64,000 nucleotides of DNA from Stomoxys calcitrans (GCF_963082655.1 NC_081554.1:189236937-189300936), one strand, 5' to 3'. Positions 34,001 through 41,113 are shown, counted from the first letter of the stretch. Numbers and translations are program-made. Notes: generated by a model not told the origin, from the letters alone.

Positions 34001-34015
34001 AAGAATATTAAATAA
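6722..34015 (+). CDS. Secreted clip-domain trypsin-like serine protease (whole gene)
   Basis: Six coding exons join to 2,022 bases, giving 673 residues. The order is: signal peptide (about 1-20), acidic spacer (21-97), clip domain with cysteines at 138, 148, 154, 188, 202 and 203, acidic and Pro-rich region with THPP and TTKRP repeats (about 325-410), then a protease domain from 434. Cleavage after R433 would give the IVGG N-terminus, with C424 placed to tether the clip chain. The catalytic triad is H474, D526 and S625; D619 predicts cleavage after Arg or Lys. All junctions are GT/AG and keep frame. Proteins of this family act in haemolymph or extracellular cascades such as melanisation, Toll signalling or cuticle formation; which one applies here cannot be read. 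From memory it resembles the Drosophila CG8172/CG7432 group, unverified. Confidence 0.8.
7318..8912 (+). repeat. S153-A element with nested MITE
   Basis: The left end carries AACAAGTAAAAGCGTG, a palindrome variant (CGGCCAGGACGAA) and GAACCCACCACCATAGATTG. Monomers of the type GAGATCGGTTTATATGGGAG repeat every 153 bases (for example 7515 and 7668). The right flank has the GACGGACGGACATGG block at about 8795 and stops at GAATGACTAGATTAG, before the usual terminal inverted motif. A mariner-type MITE interrupts one monomer at 8279. Confidence 0.75.
8279..8513. mobile_element. Mariner-type MITE, copy 1
   Basis: About 235 bases bounded by TTGGGTTGCCCAAAAAG and the complementary CTTTTTGGACAACCC, flanked by TA on both sides. 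The interior has no frame. A near-identical copy lies at 45610-45846. Terminal inverted repeats and a TA target are characteristic of the Tc1/mariner superfamily. Removing it and one TA restores a normal S153 monomer, so the insertion is younger than its host element. Confidence 0.85.
8913..9410. other. No feature recognised
   Basis: Short open frames here have no recognisable domain or coding character. Confidence 0.4.
9411..10225 (-). repeat. S153-A element, inverted, with nested SINE
   Basis: Monomer marks read GATATAGCTGCCATAATAGC on the + strand, so the element points to the - strand. Its left end lies at 10170-10228 as TTTATGGTGGAGGGTATATA, CGGCCCTGCCGAATTTAAC and ACGCGCTTCTACTTGTTC. 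The SINE at 9681-9940 breaks the array in the middle, with monomer sequence on both sides. Confidence 0.65.
9681..9940 (-). mobile_element. tRNA-derived SINE, copy 1 (head truncated)
   Basis: The 3' part begins with TTGCCCATGAACATT on the + strand and the body matches the full copy at 21143-21430. A degraded box B (complement of GGATTCAAAACCAGG) is present at about 9907. The box A end is missing. Confidence 0.75.
10285..10336 (+). repeat. 17-base unit repeated three times
   Basis: Three near-identical units of the type GACAAGTTATGCGACAA sit exactly where the LINE reverse transcriptase frame begins. They are a local expansion of the codons that read GKISYA in this LINE family. Confidence 0.7.
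10663..10738. mobile_element. 76-base mariner-type MITE
   Basis: Bounded by AAAGGGTGATTTTTTA and its exact complement TAAAAAATCACCCTTT. The left 37 bases and right 40 bases correspond to the two ends of the mariner at 53904-54661, including GTGTTGCC and AAGATAATAGCTAAAAAATC. It therefore looks like little more than the two termini joined. It interrupts the reverse transcriptase reading of the surrounding LINE. Confidence 0.85.
10914..11125 (+). repeat. 104-base tandem duplication inside the LINE
   Basis: A segment starting GCCAAAAGGGTCTTACATAT at 10914 is repeated at 11018. Both copies carry TGACTGGGCTAGATCC and AATTTGAATTGGAAGTGTCA. The duplication is private to this LINE copy and adds to its decay. 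Confidence 0.75.
12476..14534. other. Non-repetitive intron sequence
   Basis: No S153 monomer, transposon domain or convincing exon is visible. The frame at 13203-13445 contains a hydrophobic run but no domain or splice context. Confidence 0.45.
14535..16448 (+). repeat. S153-B element, full length, about ten monomers
   Basis: The left end has GTCGAACGGGGCCGAATATA and AATACCCTAAACCACC. The right end at 16430-16448 reads GTGGTGGTGTAGGGTATAAT, complementary to the left motif. Monomers marked by TATATGGGAGCTATATC occur with spacings of 151-153 bases (15361, 15514, 15667, about 15820, 15972, 16123). Each carries CAAATAAAACACCTC and TTCTACAGCCTTAAAA. The right flank holds a GACAGACAGACGGACAG stretch. 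This is the cleanest long array in the window. Confidence 0.8.
16460..17862 (-). repeat. S153-A element, inverted
   Basis: It opens at the right-end motif CACACCACCTTAGGATGGAG and closes with GATCCATGGTGAAGG, CGGTCCGGTCAAAC and AGCACGCTTTTGCTTA, the complement of the usual left end. Monomers read GATATAGCTCCCATATAAA or TGCCATATAAACCGATC. A small local duplication of AACTTTAACTAATTTAG occurs near 17300. Confidence 0.7.
17868..19990 (-). repeat. S153-A element, inverted, long array
   Basis: The right-end motif TATACCCACTACCGAAGGA lies at 17873. About a dozen monomers follow, of the type TAGACCGATCTCTCGATTTA, spaced 152-153 bases (18294, 18446, 18599). The far end stops at GTTATGACGAATGGTGG without the GC-rich palindrome. 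Confidence 0.75.
19991..21142. other. AT-rich intron sequence, nothing recognised
   Basis: Contains T-rich tracts and no repeat end. The open frame at 20731-20937 has no domain or splice support. Confidence 0.4.
21143..21430 (-). mobile_element. tRNA-derived SINE, copy 2 (near full length)
   Basis: On the - strand it starts AGGAGGCCACCATAGCGCAA, with a box A-like region. Box B is GGTTCGAATCC (complement at 21363-21378). The body includes TTTACATGGCAAAGTACCTC on the + strand, and the 3' end is complementary to TTTTGCCCATGAACATTCC. Boxes A and B are the internal RNA polymerase III promoter of tRNA genes. The interval between them has no tRNA fold, so it is a SINE head, not a tRNA gene. Confidence 0.85.
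21459..23092 (+). repeat. S153-A element, full length
   Basis: The left end is AACAAGTAAAAGCGTGCGAA plus TATATACCCTCCACCATGG. Monomers reading GATCGGTTTATATGACAGC repeat at 22021, 22173 and 22326, spacings of 152 and 153. The right flank has GGGCGGACGGACGGACTG and ends ACCCCCTTCCTATGGTGCAG with GGGTATAAAAA. Near 22130 a monomer carries AATTGCGCCCTCTAGAGGC, a sub-variant shared with 51600-51950. Confidence 0.8.
23093..24130. other. Intron sequence without recognised features
   Basis: AT-rich with several short open frames that lack domains. No repeat ends. Confidence 0.4.
24133..24771 (+). repeat. S153-A element, short complete copy
   Basis: Left end AACAAGTAAAAGTTCGGTCG with GGGCCGAATC and ACCCACCACTATGGAT. 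Right end ATCCTATGGTGGTGGGTATT. The two inner motifs are clear inverted complements, so this 640-base copy shows the architecture most compactly. It holds about two monomers and the GACGGACGGACGGGCATGG block. Confidence 0.8.
24772..25835 (+). repeat. S153-A element, right end lost
   Basis: Left end AAGTTCGGCCGGGCCGAAC with TATACCCACCAAC. About six monomers of the type GGTCTATATGGCAGCTATAT. It stops within the right flank at ATTTCGATGTGTGG, where an inverted copy begins. Confidence 0.75.
25836..26845 (-). repeat. S153-A element, inverted, abutting the previous copy
   Basis: Begins with the intact right-end motif TACCCACCACCATAGGATG at 25838 and has about five monomers of the type GATATAGCTCCCATATAAAC. 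It ends without a left-end palindrome at about 26845. Together with 24772-25835 it makes a tail-to-tail pair. Confidence 0.75.
26846..27340 (+). repeat. Imperfect direct duplication before exon 2
   Basis: A block with CAGCGTTTTTCTGCGGAATA, a variable CTTTGTG segment, GCCGTTGCCTATAA and GTTATCCTTTACCATTAGCA occurs twice, with CAGCG starting at 26995 and 27221. The spacing shrinks from 226 to 201 bases across the block because of an internal deletion. No similarity to other parts of the window was noticed. Confidence 0.7.
27626..28731 (+). CDS. Protease exon 2: clip domain, linker and start of protease domain
   Basis: This exon encodes residues 98-466. The clip domain is marked by six cysteines with a final CC pair (LCTYFDQF...GVCC); the basic stretch RRRRR lies between the third and fourth cysteines. 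Next come an acidic region and a Pro-rich linker with [10 protein letters not shown] twice, SYPSYPSYP and TTKRP repeats. The exon ends in the protease domain after [15 protein letters not shown] and FCGGSLITN. The donor after codon AAT at 28731 is GTGAGT, phase 0. Read-through would add about 20 unrelated residues. A Met at 27634 is not the start because no signal peptide follows it. Confidence 0.9.
28792..28826 (+). CDS. Protease exon 3: catalytic histidine
   Basis: A 35-base exon between TTCTTCTGCAG and GTAAGC. It reads [11 protein letters not shown] and two bases of an Arg codon (phase 2). TAAHC holds the catalytic His474. The preceding intron is only 60 bases, the usual small fly intron size. 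Confidence 0.92.
28916..28953 (+). mobile_element. SINE head fragment, copy 3
   Basis: AGGCCACCATAGCTCAGAGG followed by TTACCATTTC matches the tRNA-like head of the full SINE at 63231. Box A is readable; everything after it is missing. Confidence 0.55.
29575..29828 (+). mobile_element. tRNA-derived SINE, copy 4
   Basis: Box B region CCTGGTTCGAGTCTT at about 29581, then the common body (AAGGTACTATGCCATG, GTCGCACTGCGGCACGCC, CTGCACTCATTGATATG) and the 3' end ATGGGCAAAATATGCAG. The head upstream of box B does not match other copies. Confidence 0.75.
29829..31507 (+). mobile_element. RNase H LINE remnant: ORF1 joined to the ORF2 tail
   Basis: The first part reads [20 protein letters not shown] and [18 protein letters not shown], then [18 protein letters not shown] and [12 protein letters not shown]. 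This recalls the DUF4780-type ORF1 of fly LINEs (from memory). The second part is RNase [21 protein letters not shown] and, after frameshifts, [18 protein letters not shown] terminal Cys box with [16 protein letters not shown] follows at about 31205. The whole endonuclease and reverse transcriptase are missing between them, so the copy is internally deleted. It ends at ACCTAACCTAACCTAG (about 31492-31507). Confidence 0.7.
31508..32279. other. Intron sequence with a short internal duplication
   Basis: A segment ending GCATGAAAAGGCTTCTGT occurs at about 31559-31622 and again at 31656-31722. Nothing else is recognised. Confidence 0.5.
32280..32560 (-). mobile_element. LINE C-terminal Cys-box fragment, inverted
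   Basis: On the - strand the frame reads [20 protein letters not shown], a stop, then [13 protein letters not shown]. This matches the terminal Cys/His motif of RNase H LINEs (compare [15 protein letters not shown] at about 32685 on the other strand). Only the tail survives. Confidence 0.5.
32561..32858 (+). mobile_element. RNase H LINE tail, second copy
   Basis: Reads [20 protein letters not shown], then [19 protein letters not shown] and [11 protein letters not shown], closely paralleling the end of the LINE at 29829-31507. A run of eight GT units at about 32735 sits inside the Cys box. The 3' end is CCTATCCTAACCTAACCTAT. Confidence 0.75.
33194..33329 (+). CDS. Protease exon 4
   Basis: Residues 478-523, from the completed Arg codon through [20 protein letters not shown] to KGFDFSTL. 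The HLGDYN stretch is the conserved loop after the catalytic His in clip proteases. The acceptor is AATTAG and the donor is TTG/GTGAGT, phase 0. The upstream open stretch 33001-33189 is intron, not exon. Confidence 0.9.
33408..33704 (+). CDS. Protease exon 5: catalytic aspartate
   Basis: Residues 524-622. [13 protein letters not shown] holds catalytic Asp526; IQPVCLP and [15 protein letters not shown] are standard landmarks. Near the end KDSCS gives Asp619, the base of a trypsin-type pocket. The donor is AGT/GTAAGT at 33704/33705, phase 0. A 78-base intron precedes it. Confidence 0.93.
33860..34015 (+). CDS. Protease exon 6: catalytic serine and stop
   Basis: Starts GDSGGPMIV with catalytic Ser625, passes [20 protein letters not shown] and ends [10 protein letters not shown] with TAA at 34013. 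The acceptor is TTTTTTCTAG after a 155-base A/T-rich intron. The C-terminus stops right after the final helix, with no extension. Confidence 0.93.
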   Translation, partial: GDSGGPMIVNEGGRFVQVGVVSWGIGCGKGQYPGVYTRVTSLLPWIYKNIK

Positions 34016-34205
34016 GAACCTGACGACTAAAAACGAAAACTTCAACGAATTCACATGACATCACATAGTGAGAATCATGTGAATAGGTTACTGAAAAAAA
34101 AATTTATGCGAAATATGTTGTAAGAGTGATATTTTTCTAAAAAGATAAAAAAGTAATAAAAAAACTATTTGTGACAAAAAAATAAACATAAAATTAATTT
34201 TTTTA
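34016..34205 (+). terminator. 3' untranslated region with polyadenylation signals
   Basis: Two AATAAA hexamers lie at 34156-34161 and 34182-34187, 140-170 bases after the stop codon. Either could set the transcript end. The S153 element begins about 40 bases beyond. Confidence 0.65.
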
Positions 34206-34247
34206 GATGAAGCTTAGTGAGCCACTTTATGAAAGAAATAAAAATTA

Positions 34248-35409
34248 GTCAAAGCGTGTTAGGTTCAGCCGGGCCGAATCTTATATACCCTTCACCATGA
34301 ATCGCATTTGTCAAGTTCTTTGCCCGCAATCTCTTTATAAGCAAACGAAGGTTAATAGATAAGAACTGCTATGCTATATCAGGTCATGATCCCATTCGAT
34401 CCAAACTTGACTTAGATGTTGGAGATCTTTGTGCAAGAAGCAAAATCGTTAGATCGGTGTATATGGGAGCTATATCAGGATATGGGTCGATTCAGGCCAT
34501 ACTCGGCACGTATGTTAAAGGTCATAGAAGAGGTCACTGTGCAAAGTTTCAGCCAAATTGGAAAACAATTGCGTACATTAAAGGTCATAGAAAATGTGAC
34601 TGTGCAAAATAACAGCCAAATCGGATAACAATTGCTCACTATAGAGGCTCAAGAAGTATAATCCGGAGATTAGTTTATAAGGAATCTATATCAGGTTTAA
34701 GACCGATTCAGGTCATACTCAGCACGTATGTTGATGATCATTGAAGAGGTCACTGTGCAAAATTTGAGCCAAATCGGATAAAAATTGCGCCCAATAAATG
34801 CTCAGGAAGTATAATCGGGAGATCGGCTTATATGGGAGCTATAGCAAATTTAGAACCGATTCAGGCAATACTTTACCCATATGTTGACGGTCATTGAAGA
34901 GTTCACTGTGAAAAATATCAGCCAAATCCGATTATAATTGCGCCCTAGAGAGGCTCAATAAGTATAATTGGGAGATCGGTTTATATGGGAGCCATATCAT
35001 GTATTAAACCGATTCAAGTCATAATTGGAAGGTCTGTTGGGGGTCATAGGAGTGGGCACTTTACACAGTTTCATACAAATCGGATTATAATTTCGCTCTT
35101 TAGGGTCTCAAGAAGTAAAATCAAGAGATCGGTTTATATGGGAGCTATATCTGGTTTTTGACCGATACTGGTCATACTTGACACGTATGTTAGAGGTCAT
35201 AGGGGAGGTCGCCAATTGTCAGTATTATGTATTATGTCAGTATTTCAATTGCGTATCCTATAGAGTACAATCGAGAGATCGGTTTATATGGGAGCTATTT
35301 CAGGTTTAAGTCATCATTCAAGTCATACTTACGAATGTTGAAAGTCATAAGACAGGTCACTGTGCAAAATTTCAGAAAAATTGGATAACATTTGCGCACC
35401 ATAGATGCC
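34248..35409 (+). repeat. S153-A element, left half
   Basis: Left end AAGCGTGTTAGGTTCAGCCG with GGGCCGAATC and ATACCCTTCACCATGAATCG. About six monomers follow, of the type GATCGGTTTATATGGGAGC. The array breaks at CACCATAGATGCC, where inverted LINE sequence starts. The matching right half resumes at 37633. Confidence 0.75.
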
Positions 35410-37289
35410 ATTTTACTTATGGGCATTTTACTGTCCGTAAAGATGTTCACATTCGACGTCCTCGCGTTAGCACCACACCACCTCACGCATTCAGTGATCG
35501 CCGGATCTACGCCTGCAGGGCCTTATTATGGTCAGGCCGTCTAAAACAGATCTCAGTTCCTGAGTTTCTCAATGTAAACCCCCAGGCCCACTCCGTCCTC
35601 TAGCTTTGATCCATCCGAGTAACATGATCTTCCATATGGCAATATTAGGGTTCCGTCAATCCAAGAATGTGCCGCTGCAGGAGGGGAAAACCACTGCTGA
35701 AAATTTTTTCTGATGGTGTCGCCAGGATTCATGACAAAGGTGGGCATGCTAACCTTTGCGCTACGGTGGCCTCATCAATAACCTTCTCTATCTGTTCCAA
35801 AAGACTTATTTCTACTTATTTTTTTCCTTATCCCACTGTGCGATGGCAGCAGTGCCCCGCACTCGATCTCAAGTGTCGTCTCAGATATCCGATCGTAAAC
35901 CTCTTCCCTTCCTTTCACATTTTCTATCGTCGCCTCGATTATACTGCGATGGTATGAGCTGCTACCATTCTCAATCCATTCTACTATCGTCTCATAGCCG
36001 CAGTGGCTGCCTCATACTTAATCTGTATGTTAATGTTAATATTTACGTCATGGGACCCGCAAGTTTATCCAGTCTCTAAGGACCCGGTACTGGTCTAAGG
36101 ATTGGATCAATGTGTTGGTCAGTACACTGTTACAAGCCCCCTCGATGTCAATGCAAACCGCCAATGTGTATGTTTTGGCATCGAAGGACTCTTCTATTTT
36201 ATGGACAACCTCTTGCAGGGCAGTCTCCACCGACCTTCCCTTGACATAGGCATGCTGTTTGTATTTGAGCAGTTCGCTGGATGTCCTAGTCTTTATCATG
36301 ATATCCACAATACGTTCCATGGTTTTGTTTAGAAAGGGCGTAAGGCTTACGGTCTGAAGGCCTTCGATGTGGCATAAATTTTCTTGCCGAGCTTGGGTAT
36401 AAACACCACCCTTGCCTCCTGCCAGGATTTCGGAGTATATGCAAGTCCCAGGTACGCTGTGAAAATATTGGTCATGTGAGGCACCAGATAGTCGTCCTCC
36501 TTTTGTAGCAACGCCGGAAATATTCCATCAGGTCCGGGTGACTTATATGGTTTGAAGTTCCTCATGGGCTTCCTAGTGCATAAATGCCGTTATGATAAAC
36601 CTTCGATCAATCTCATTATTCCAAGATTCCGGTGTCTCGGTGATTCCCGTCGTATTCTGCAGAAAATGATTTTTCATCAAAAGCCTCAACATGTTCTCCG
36701 TTGTCTCTGCTCTCACTCCCATGTCGTCTACTAAAGTTTCAGTTTGGACATGGGTTTTTGAGAGAAACTTTTTCATCTTGGCGGCGTCATTAACGCTTTC
36801 GACCTGGTCGCAGAAAAGCTTCCAGGAGGCACTTTTTGCCTCTCTGGTTATCTTATAGTATTCCTTGAGCCGTGTGTAATACACATCCCAATAAACTTCC
36901 GCATTTTTACGACGTGTCTGTTATAAAATTTGCTGACCTCTTTCCCAATATTGCGTATCTCCCCGGTCATCCAGGGTTTTCCTTGGGCTGATTTCCTTTC
37001 TCGAAGAGAACAACTATCTTCGAAGGACTCCACCAGTGCAGTCATAATCCTGTTGATATTTCGTCAGTGTCTTCTATGCTTGGACAATCTTAATTATCTT
37101 TCCAAGTCTTCTTATGAGTAGTCTCCCGAATTTTGGCCAATTGGTTTTCAACTTATTACGGAAGCTTGTCGGATTCGGTGCTGGCCGTGCTATTCTAAAC
37201 CTAATGTAGCGATGGTCTGAAAAGGAATGGACCATTGAGACCCTCCAATCCTGAACATCGGCGATTAGATTTTCCGAACATATTGTCAC
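35410..37289 (-). mobile_element. RNase H LINE, inverted, endonuclease to RNase H
   Basis: Reading on the - strand: endonuclease end with MVHSFSDHRYIRFRIARP (about 37240), a linker with SARGKPWM-like and YYTRLKEYYKITREAKSASW, then reverse transcriptase with NFKPYKSPGPDGIFPALLQ, EARVVFIPKLGKK and [20 protein letters not shown], then DWINLRVP. RNase H pieces follow (SWIDGTLILPYGRSCYSDGS, RRWCGANARTSNVNIFTDSK region) down to about 35410. Sequence between the reverse transcriptase and RNase H (about 35774-36045) does not match the family and includes the SINE head. Stops and shifts occur throughout. It is the same family as 10335-12475 and supplies its missing front. Confidence 0.85.
35681..35773 (-). 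mobile_element. SINE head fragment inside LINE, copy 5
   Basis: On the - strand GAGGCCACCGTAGCGCAAAG, TTAGCATGCCC and box B-like ATGAATCCTGGCGACACC are readable, followed by CAGAAAAAATTTTCAGCAG. It stops after about 93 bases, so the 3' two thirds of the SINE are missing. It adjoins the RNase H coding at SWIDGTL. Confidence 0.7.
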
Positions 37290-37351
37290 ATCTTAAACCT
37301 CCTCCCTAATCCTAGTAACGAAGGTAGCGGTGTTAACAATAAAAAGTTTTA

Positions 37352-37632
37352 GTCGTTAGTATTCAAGAATTCTGCCAGGGCTTAGCCCCGCTTATTAATG
37401 TTGGTACTACCCCAGCAAATGTGGTGAGAGTTCGCACCACATCCTATTAGTACCTCATTTCCTGTCTGTTTTCCTTTTCTCACCAATCGTTGAGGCTCCG
37501 ACGTAGGTGGCGGTGTCAAAACAGACAGGAAATGAGATACTAATAGGGTGTGGTGTGAACTCTCACATTTCGTGGGGTACCAACATTGATAAGCGGGGCT
37601 AAGCCCGGTTAGAATTCTTTAAGACTAACGAG
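37352..37632. repeat. Inverted repeat of LINE endonuclease sequence
   Basis: The left arm (about 37352-37472) and right arm (about 37517-37632) are roughly 90 percent complementary. Landmarks are GGGCTTAGCCCCGCTTATTA against its partner TGATAAGCGGGGCTAAGCCC, and CTCATTTCCTGTCTGTTTTC. Each arm encodes the same endonuclease segment (TGNEVLIGC and SHHICWGSTNINKRG) on opposite strands, so two LINE copies meet head to head across about 44 bases. Confidence 0.85.
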
Positions 37633-37876
37633 TATCGGCTTATATAGGAGCTATGTCAAAACATAGACCGATATGGCCCATTTACAATCCCAAAAGACCT
37701 ATTGTAATAGGAAGTCTTTGGGCAACATTTTAAGTGCCTAGCTTTACTCCTTCGAAAGTTAGCGTGCTTTCGACAGACAGACGGACGGACATGACTATAT
37801 ATACTTAATGTGGATGTGTTACAATCGGAATGATGATGTTAGTATCCCCCCATCCTATGGTGGAGGGTATAAAAAT
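37633..37876 (+). repeat. S153-A element, right half
   Basis: Starts inside a monomer (ATCGGCTTATATAGGAGC), then ACAGACAGACGGACGGAC and the right end CCCCCCATCCTATGGTGGAG with GGGTATAAAA. Best read as the other side of 34248-35409, split by the LINE pair. Confidence 0.65.
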
Positions 37877-39084
37877 GTATTTAAGGTGAATATATCCTGG
37901 CCGTTAAGCATACTCCATGACACATTCAAATTCCGTATTGAATAGAAATCCCTATATTTATATCTGGCAACTCATATTTTCAGAAAATGTTCTTCATCAA
38001 AGCATACTTTTAGGGATAAATTTTAATACTTCTAATATACGCCGCCTAGAAGTTTGCTAATAGATTTCTGTGTGTGACCCCATAGTTGCTTCAGTTGCGT
38101 ATGGAAATGGTCAATTAACCCATTAAAATCCCCAAGTCATTGTCATCATTCCATGCGTAGTATACATCCATCAATATGCACACACAAAAAATGCTACTAA
38201 TTACCCCCAACAACAATTATGGATGAGGTGTATATGTATCAGAATGATTTGTTGTTATTTTTTGTTTTTGTTTTTGTTTTTTTTCTTTTTATTTCGTTTT
38301 ACTACCAAATATGAATCAAATGTGACGAATGCATGGATAATGGACCATTGAACCTTTTGATTGTCAAGGCTAATAATAATTTGGGGATCATTAATTTCGT
38401 ACATCGAGCAGTGTTTCAAAAATAGCATTAATGCTTCATTGGTGATGATTTTGCTATTGCCATTCAGCAAAGAGCCAACAAAAAAGACAAAACACACACA
38501 AAAACAATACAGCACAAAATTAGACAGTCAGACAAATGTACGTAAAAACATGCATGTGGGAGAAATGAATTCTAACCATTAAAGCAAACTGAGAAATTTC
38601 CATTGAAATAGATTCAATCATCAAAAGAAATTTAAATGTGGAAAATTATATTTCACAAACCATTATTGTGTTTAGTAATTTTTCAATATTTGAAAATTTT
38701 GTAAAATGTGAAACTTTAACAAAGAAAATTGAATATGGTCATTGTTTCACGTTAAGTGTGGAAAAAAATATTATTTTCCAAAATAGCTTTTACATTGTCA
38801 TCATCAATGGGGTTGAAGGCCAAAAGATTTCTTTGAAATTCAACAGTAATACCGAGGGTCATAAGAAACTTTGTAACTTTGTTCGGGGTTGGGGGTGTTT
38901 TTGGGTTTGACGTGGACCCCTATTTTAGATTCGTGCTCTAGTCTAAAATACATTTCATTTGGGCCTTGGATTGTCTTTACTGGTTCAAATTTCCATTTGG
39001 CGGGCTTTGGGGGTGAGGCGACCCTTTAAGGTGGCCAACAAGATATTCAGGGCTACGGAGCTCGTTCAGATGCACACTAATTAA
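37877..39084. other. No gene recognised
   Basis: Contains a run of TTTTTG units at 38250-38285 and otherwise single-copy-looking AT-rich sequence. The short frames on both strands show no domain. Confidence 0.4.
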
Positions 39085-40152
39085 TTTTTTATGCCCACCA
39101 CCGAAGGACGGGGGTATATTCATTTCGTCATTCCGTTCGCAACACATCGAAATATCCATTTCCGACCCTATAAATTGTATATATTATTGACCAGCGTAAA
39201 AATCTAAGACGATCTAGCCATATTCGTCCGTCTGTCTGTTGAAATCAAGCCACAGTCGTTAAAAATAGAGACATTGAGCTGAAACTTTGCACAGATTCTT
39301 TTTTTTTGTCCATAAGCAGGCTAAGTCCGAAGATGGGCTACTTGATATAGCCCCCATATTGATCGATCATCCGATTTAAGGTCTTAGGCCTATAAAAGCC
39401 TCATTTATTATTCATTTTGCTGAAATTTGGGACAATGAGTTATGTTAGGCCACTCGACATCTCTTCTTCAGTTTAGCCCAGATCGGCCCAGATTTGGATA
39501 TAGCTGCCATTTAGACAGATCTCTCGATTTAATGTCTTGGGCCCATAAAAGCCACATTTCTTTTCCAACTTCTCTGAAATTTGGGACAGTGAGTTATGTT
39601 GGGGGAACTCGACGTTTTTGTTCAATTTGGTCCTGATCTGTTCAGATTTAAATATAGCTGCCATATAGACCGATTTCTCAATTTAAGGTTTTGGGCCTTA
39701 TGGGCTATCATTGATTGTCCAGTGTCGCCGAAATTTAGGACAGTGAGTTGTGTTAGAGCCTTCGACATCCTTCTTCAATTTGGCCCAGATCTGTTCAGAT
39801 TTAAACATAGCTGCCACATAGACCGATTTGTCGATATAGGGTTTAAGGCCCATTTATTGTACGATGTCGCCGACATTAAGGACAGTGAGCTGTGTTAGGC
39901 TATTCGACATCCTTATTCAATTTGGCTCAGATCGGTCCAAATTTGAATATAGCTGCCATATAGACCGATCTCTCGACTTAAAGTCTTGGCCCCATAAAAA
40001 GCGCATTTGTAATCCGATTTCGCTGAAATTTGACACAGTGGGGGCATAAATAATGCATTTTTCACCGGATCATGATGAAAGGTGGTTTACATTAATACCC
40101 GAGATGGTGGATATCCAAAGTTCGGCCCGACCGAACTTAACGCCTCGTTACT
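39085..40152 (-). repeat. S153-A element, inverted, complete
   Basis: Opens with TATGCCCACCACCGAAGGAC, has about six monomers of the type GATATAGCTGCCATATAGAC, and closes with CCCGAGATGGTGG, TTCGGCCCGACCGAACTTAA and CGCCTCGTTAC. The palindrome is clear. Confidence 0.78.
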
Positions 40153-40590
40153 TATTTTTGGGTTGGATGGGGGGAGGGCGATGTCCCTCTGATACGTCCT
40201 TTAATTTGAATACAATATATTCTGGGTCGTTCTACTTGACAGTTTGGTGTCGCTCCCTCCTGCGCTAAGAATCAAACGAAAATTTATTTCAGTCCTTTAT
40301 TGTCGCGATTTACATGTCCTGCTAAACGGCTAGATGTGACCCAGATTCTCGAATTCTTATATCAATATTAGATTCGAACTCTACTGACATACACCTTTCT
40401 TTTAATTCACATATTACACATGGGTGTGCCGGTCCCAGACTATCTCAAATATGTATACCAAATTCGTGGGGGTGGGGAGGGCCCTCAGACACCAAGAAAT
40501 ACATTTTTATGTCAGATTTGAACTCTACTTTTAAATACCTTTCATTTGATTCCCATATTGCCTAAAGCGCTGAAAGTGTCTTGTTATGGG
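40153..40590. other. Unclassified sequence, perhaps an old repeat
   Basis: Contains TGTCGCTCCCTCCTGCGCTA and TCTACTTTTAAATACC. Some wording recalls the Helitron-like segment at 45849-46633, but the match is weak. Confidence 0.3.
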
Positions 40591-40628
40591 TTTTTTTTTT
40601 TTTTTTTTTTTTGGGGGGGGGGGGGGGG
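40591..40628 (+). repeat. T22/G16 homopolymer junction
   Basis: Twenty-two T residues run directly into sixteen G residues. The G run could form a quadruplex, but it may also be miscounted in the assembly. Confidence 0.8.
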
Positions 40629-40734
40629 TGGGATGTGGATGGGTGTAAAAAAAACATTTGAATGACATGGTGGATCTCGATTTCCGATACGCCATGTATC
40701 TTCATCAACGCCGATTAAGGTATTCAACATACCC

Positions 40735-40923
40735 AACGACTATTGAGTACGGTGTATGACATCCTTTTGTTTTGAAACAGGGCTCAATAAGTCCTCTAAC
40801 TCTCCTTAGCGCAGTAAGAGAGATAATGAGAAGTCCTTTTTTTCTGCGCTTAGGAGAGTTAGAGGACGTATTGAGTCCTGTTTCAAAACAAAAGCGTGCT
40901 CTACAATGTACTCAATAGTCGTT
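40735..40923. repeat. Long imperfect hairpin
   Basis: The arms 40735-40814 and 40844-40923 are complementary around a 29-base loop. The inner 50 bases are nearly perfect (TCCTCTAACTCTCC against GGAGAGTTAGAGGA; TTTTGTTTTGAAACAGG against its partner). The outer 30 bases are looser but share AACGACTATTGAGTAC. No TA or other clear target duplication was seen. It could be a foldback transposon or a hairpin RNA source. Confidence 0.85.
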
Positions 40924-41113
40924 ATTATGAAGGACACCTTTTTTTGTATGAAAGATGTAAAAAATTTTAATCTGTAAGTTGTATACTCCAAATTTTATAT
41001 CAATGAAAAATTTTTACACCATTTTACTTCCACAAAAAATTTTGCCTCAATTTTATTTTTAAAAAAATTTCTTTAAAATCTTATTTTGTAAAAATTTTGT
41101 CAACATTTTGTTT

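Noticed and set aside
38240..38290. Possible promoter or matrix-attachment signal
   Set aside because: Only a TTTTTG simple repeat; no supporting element.
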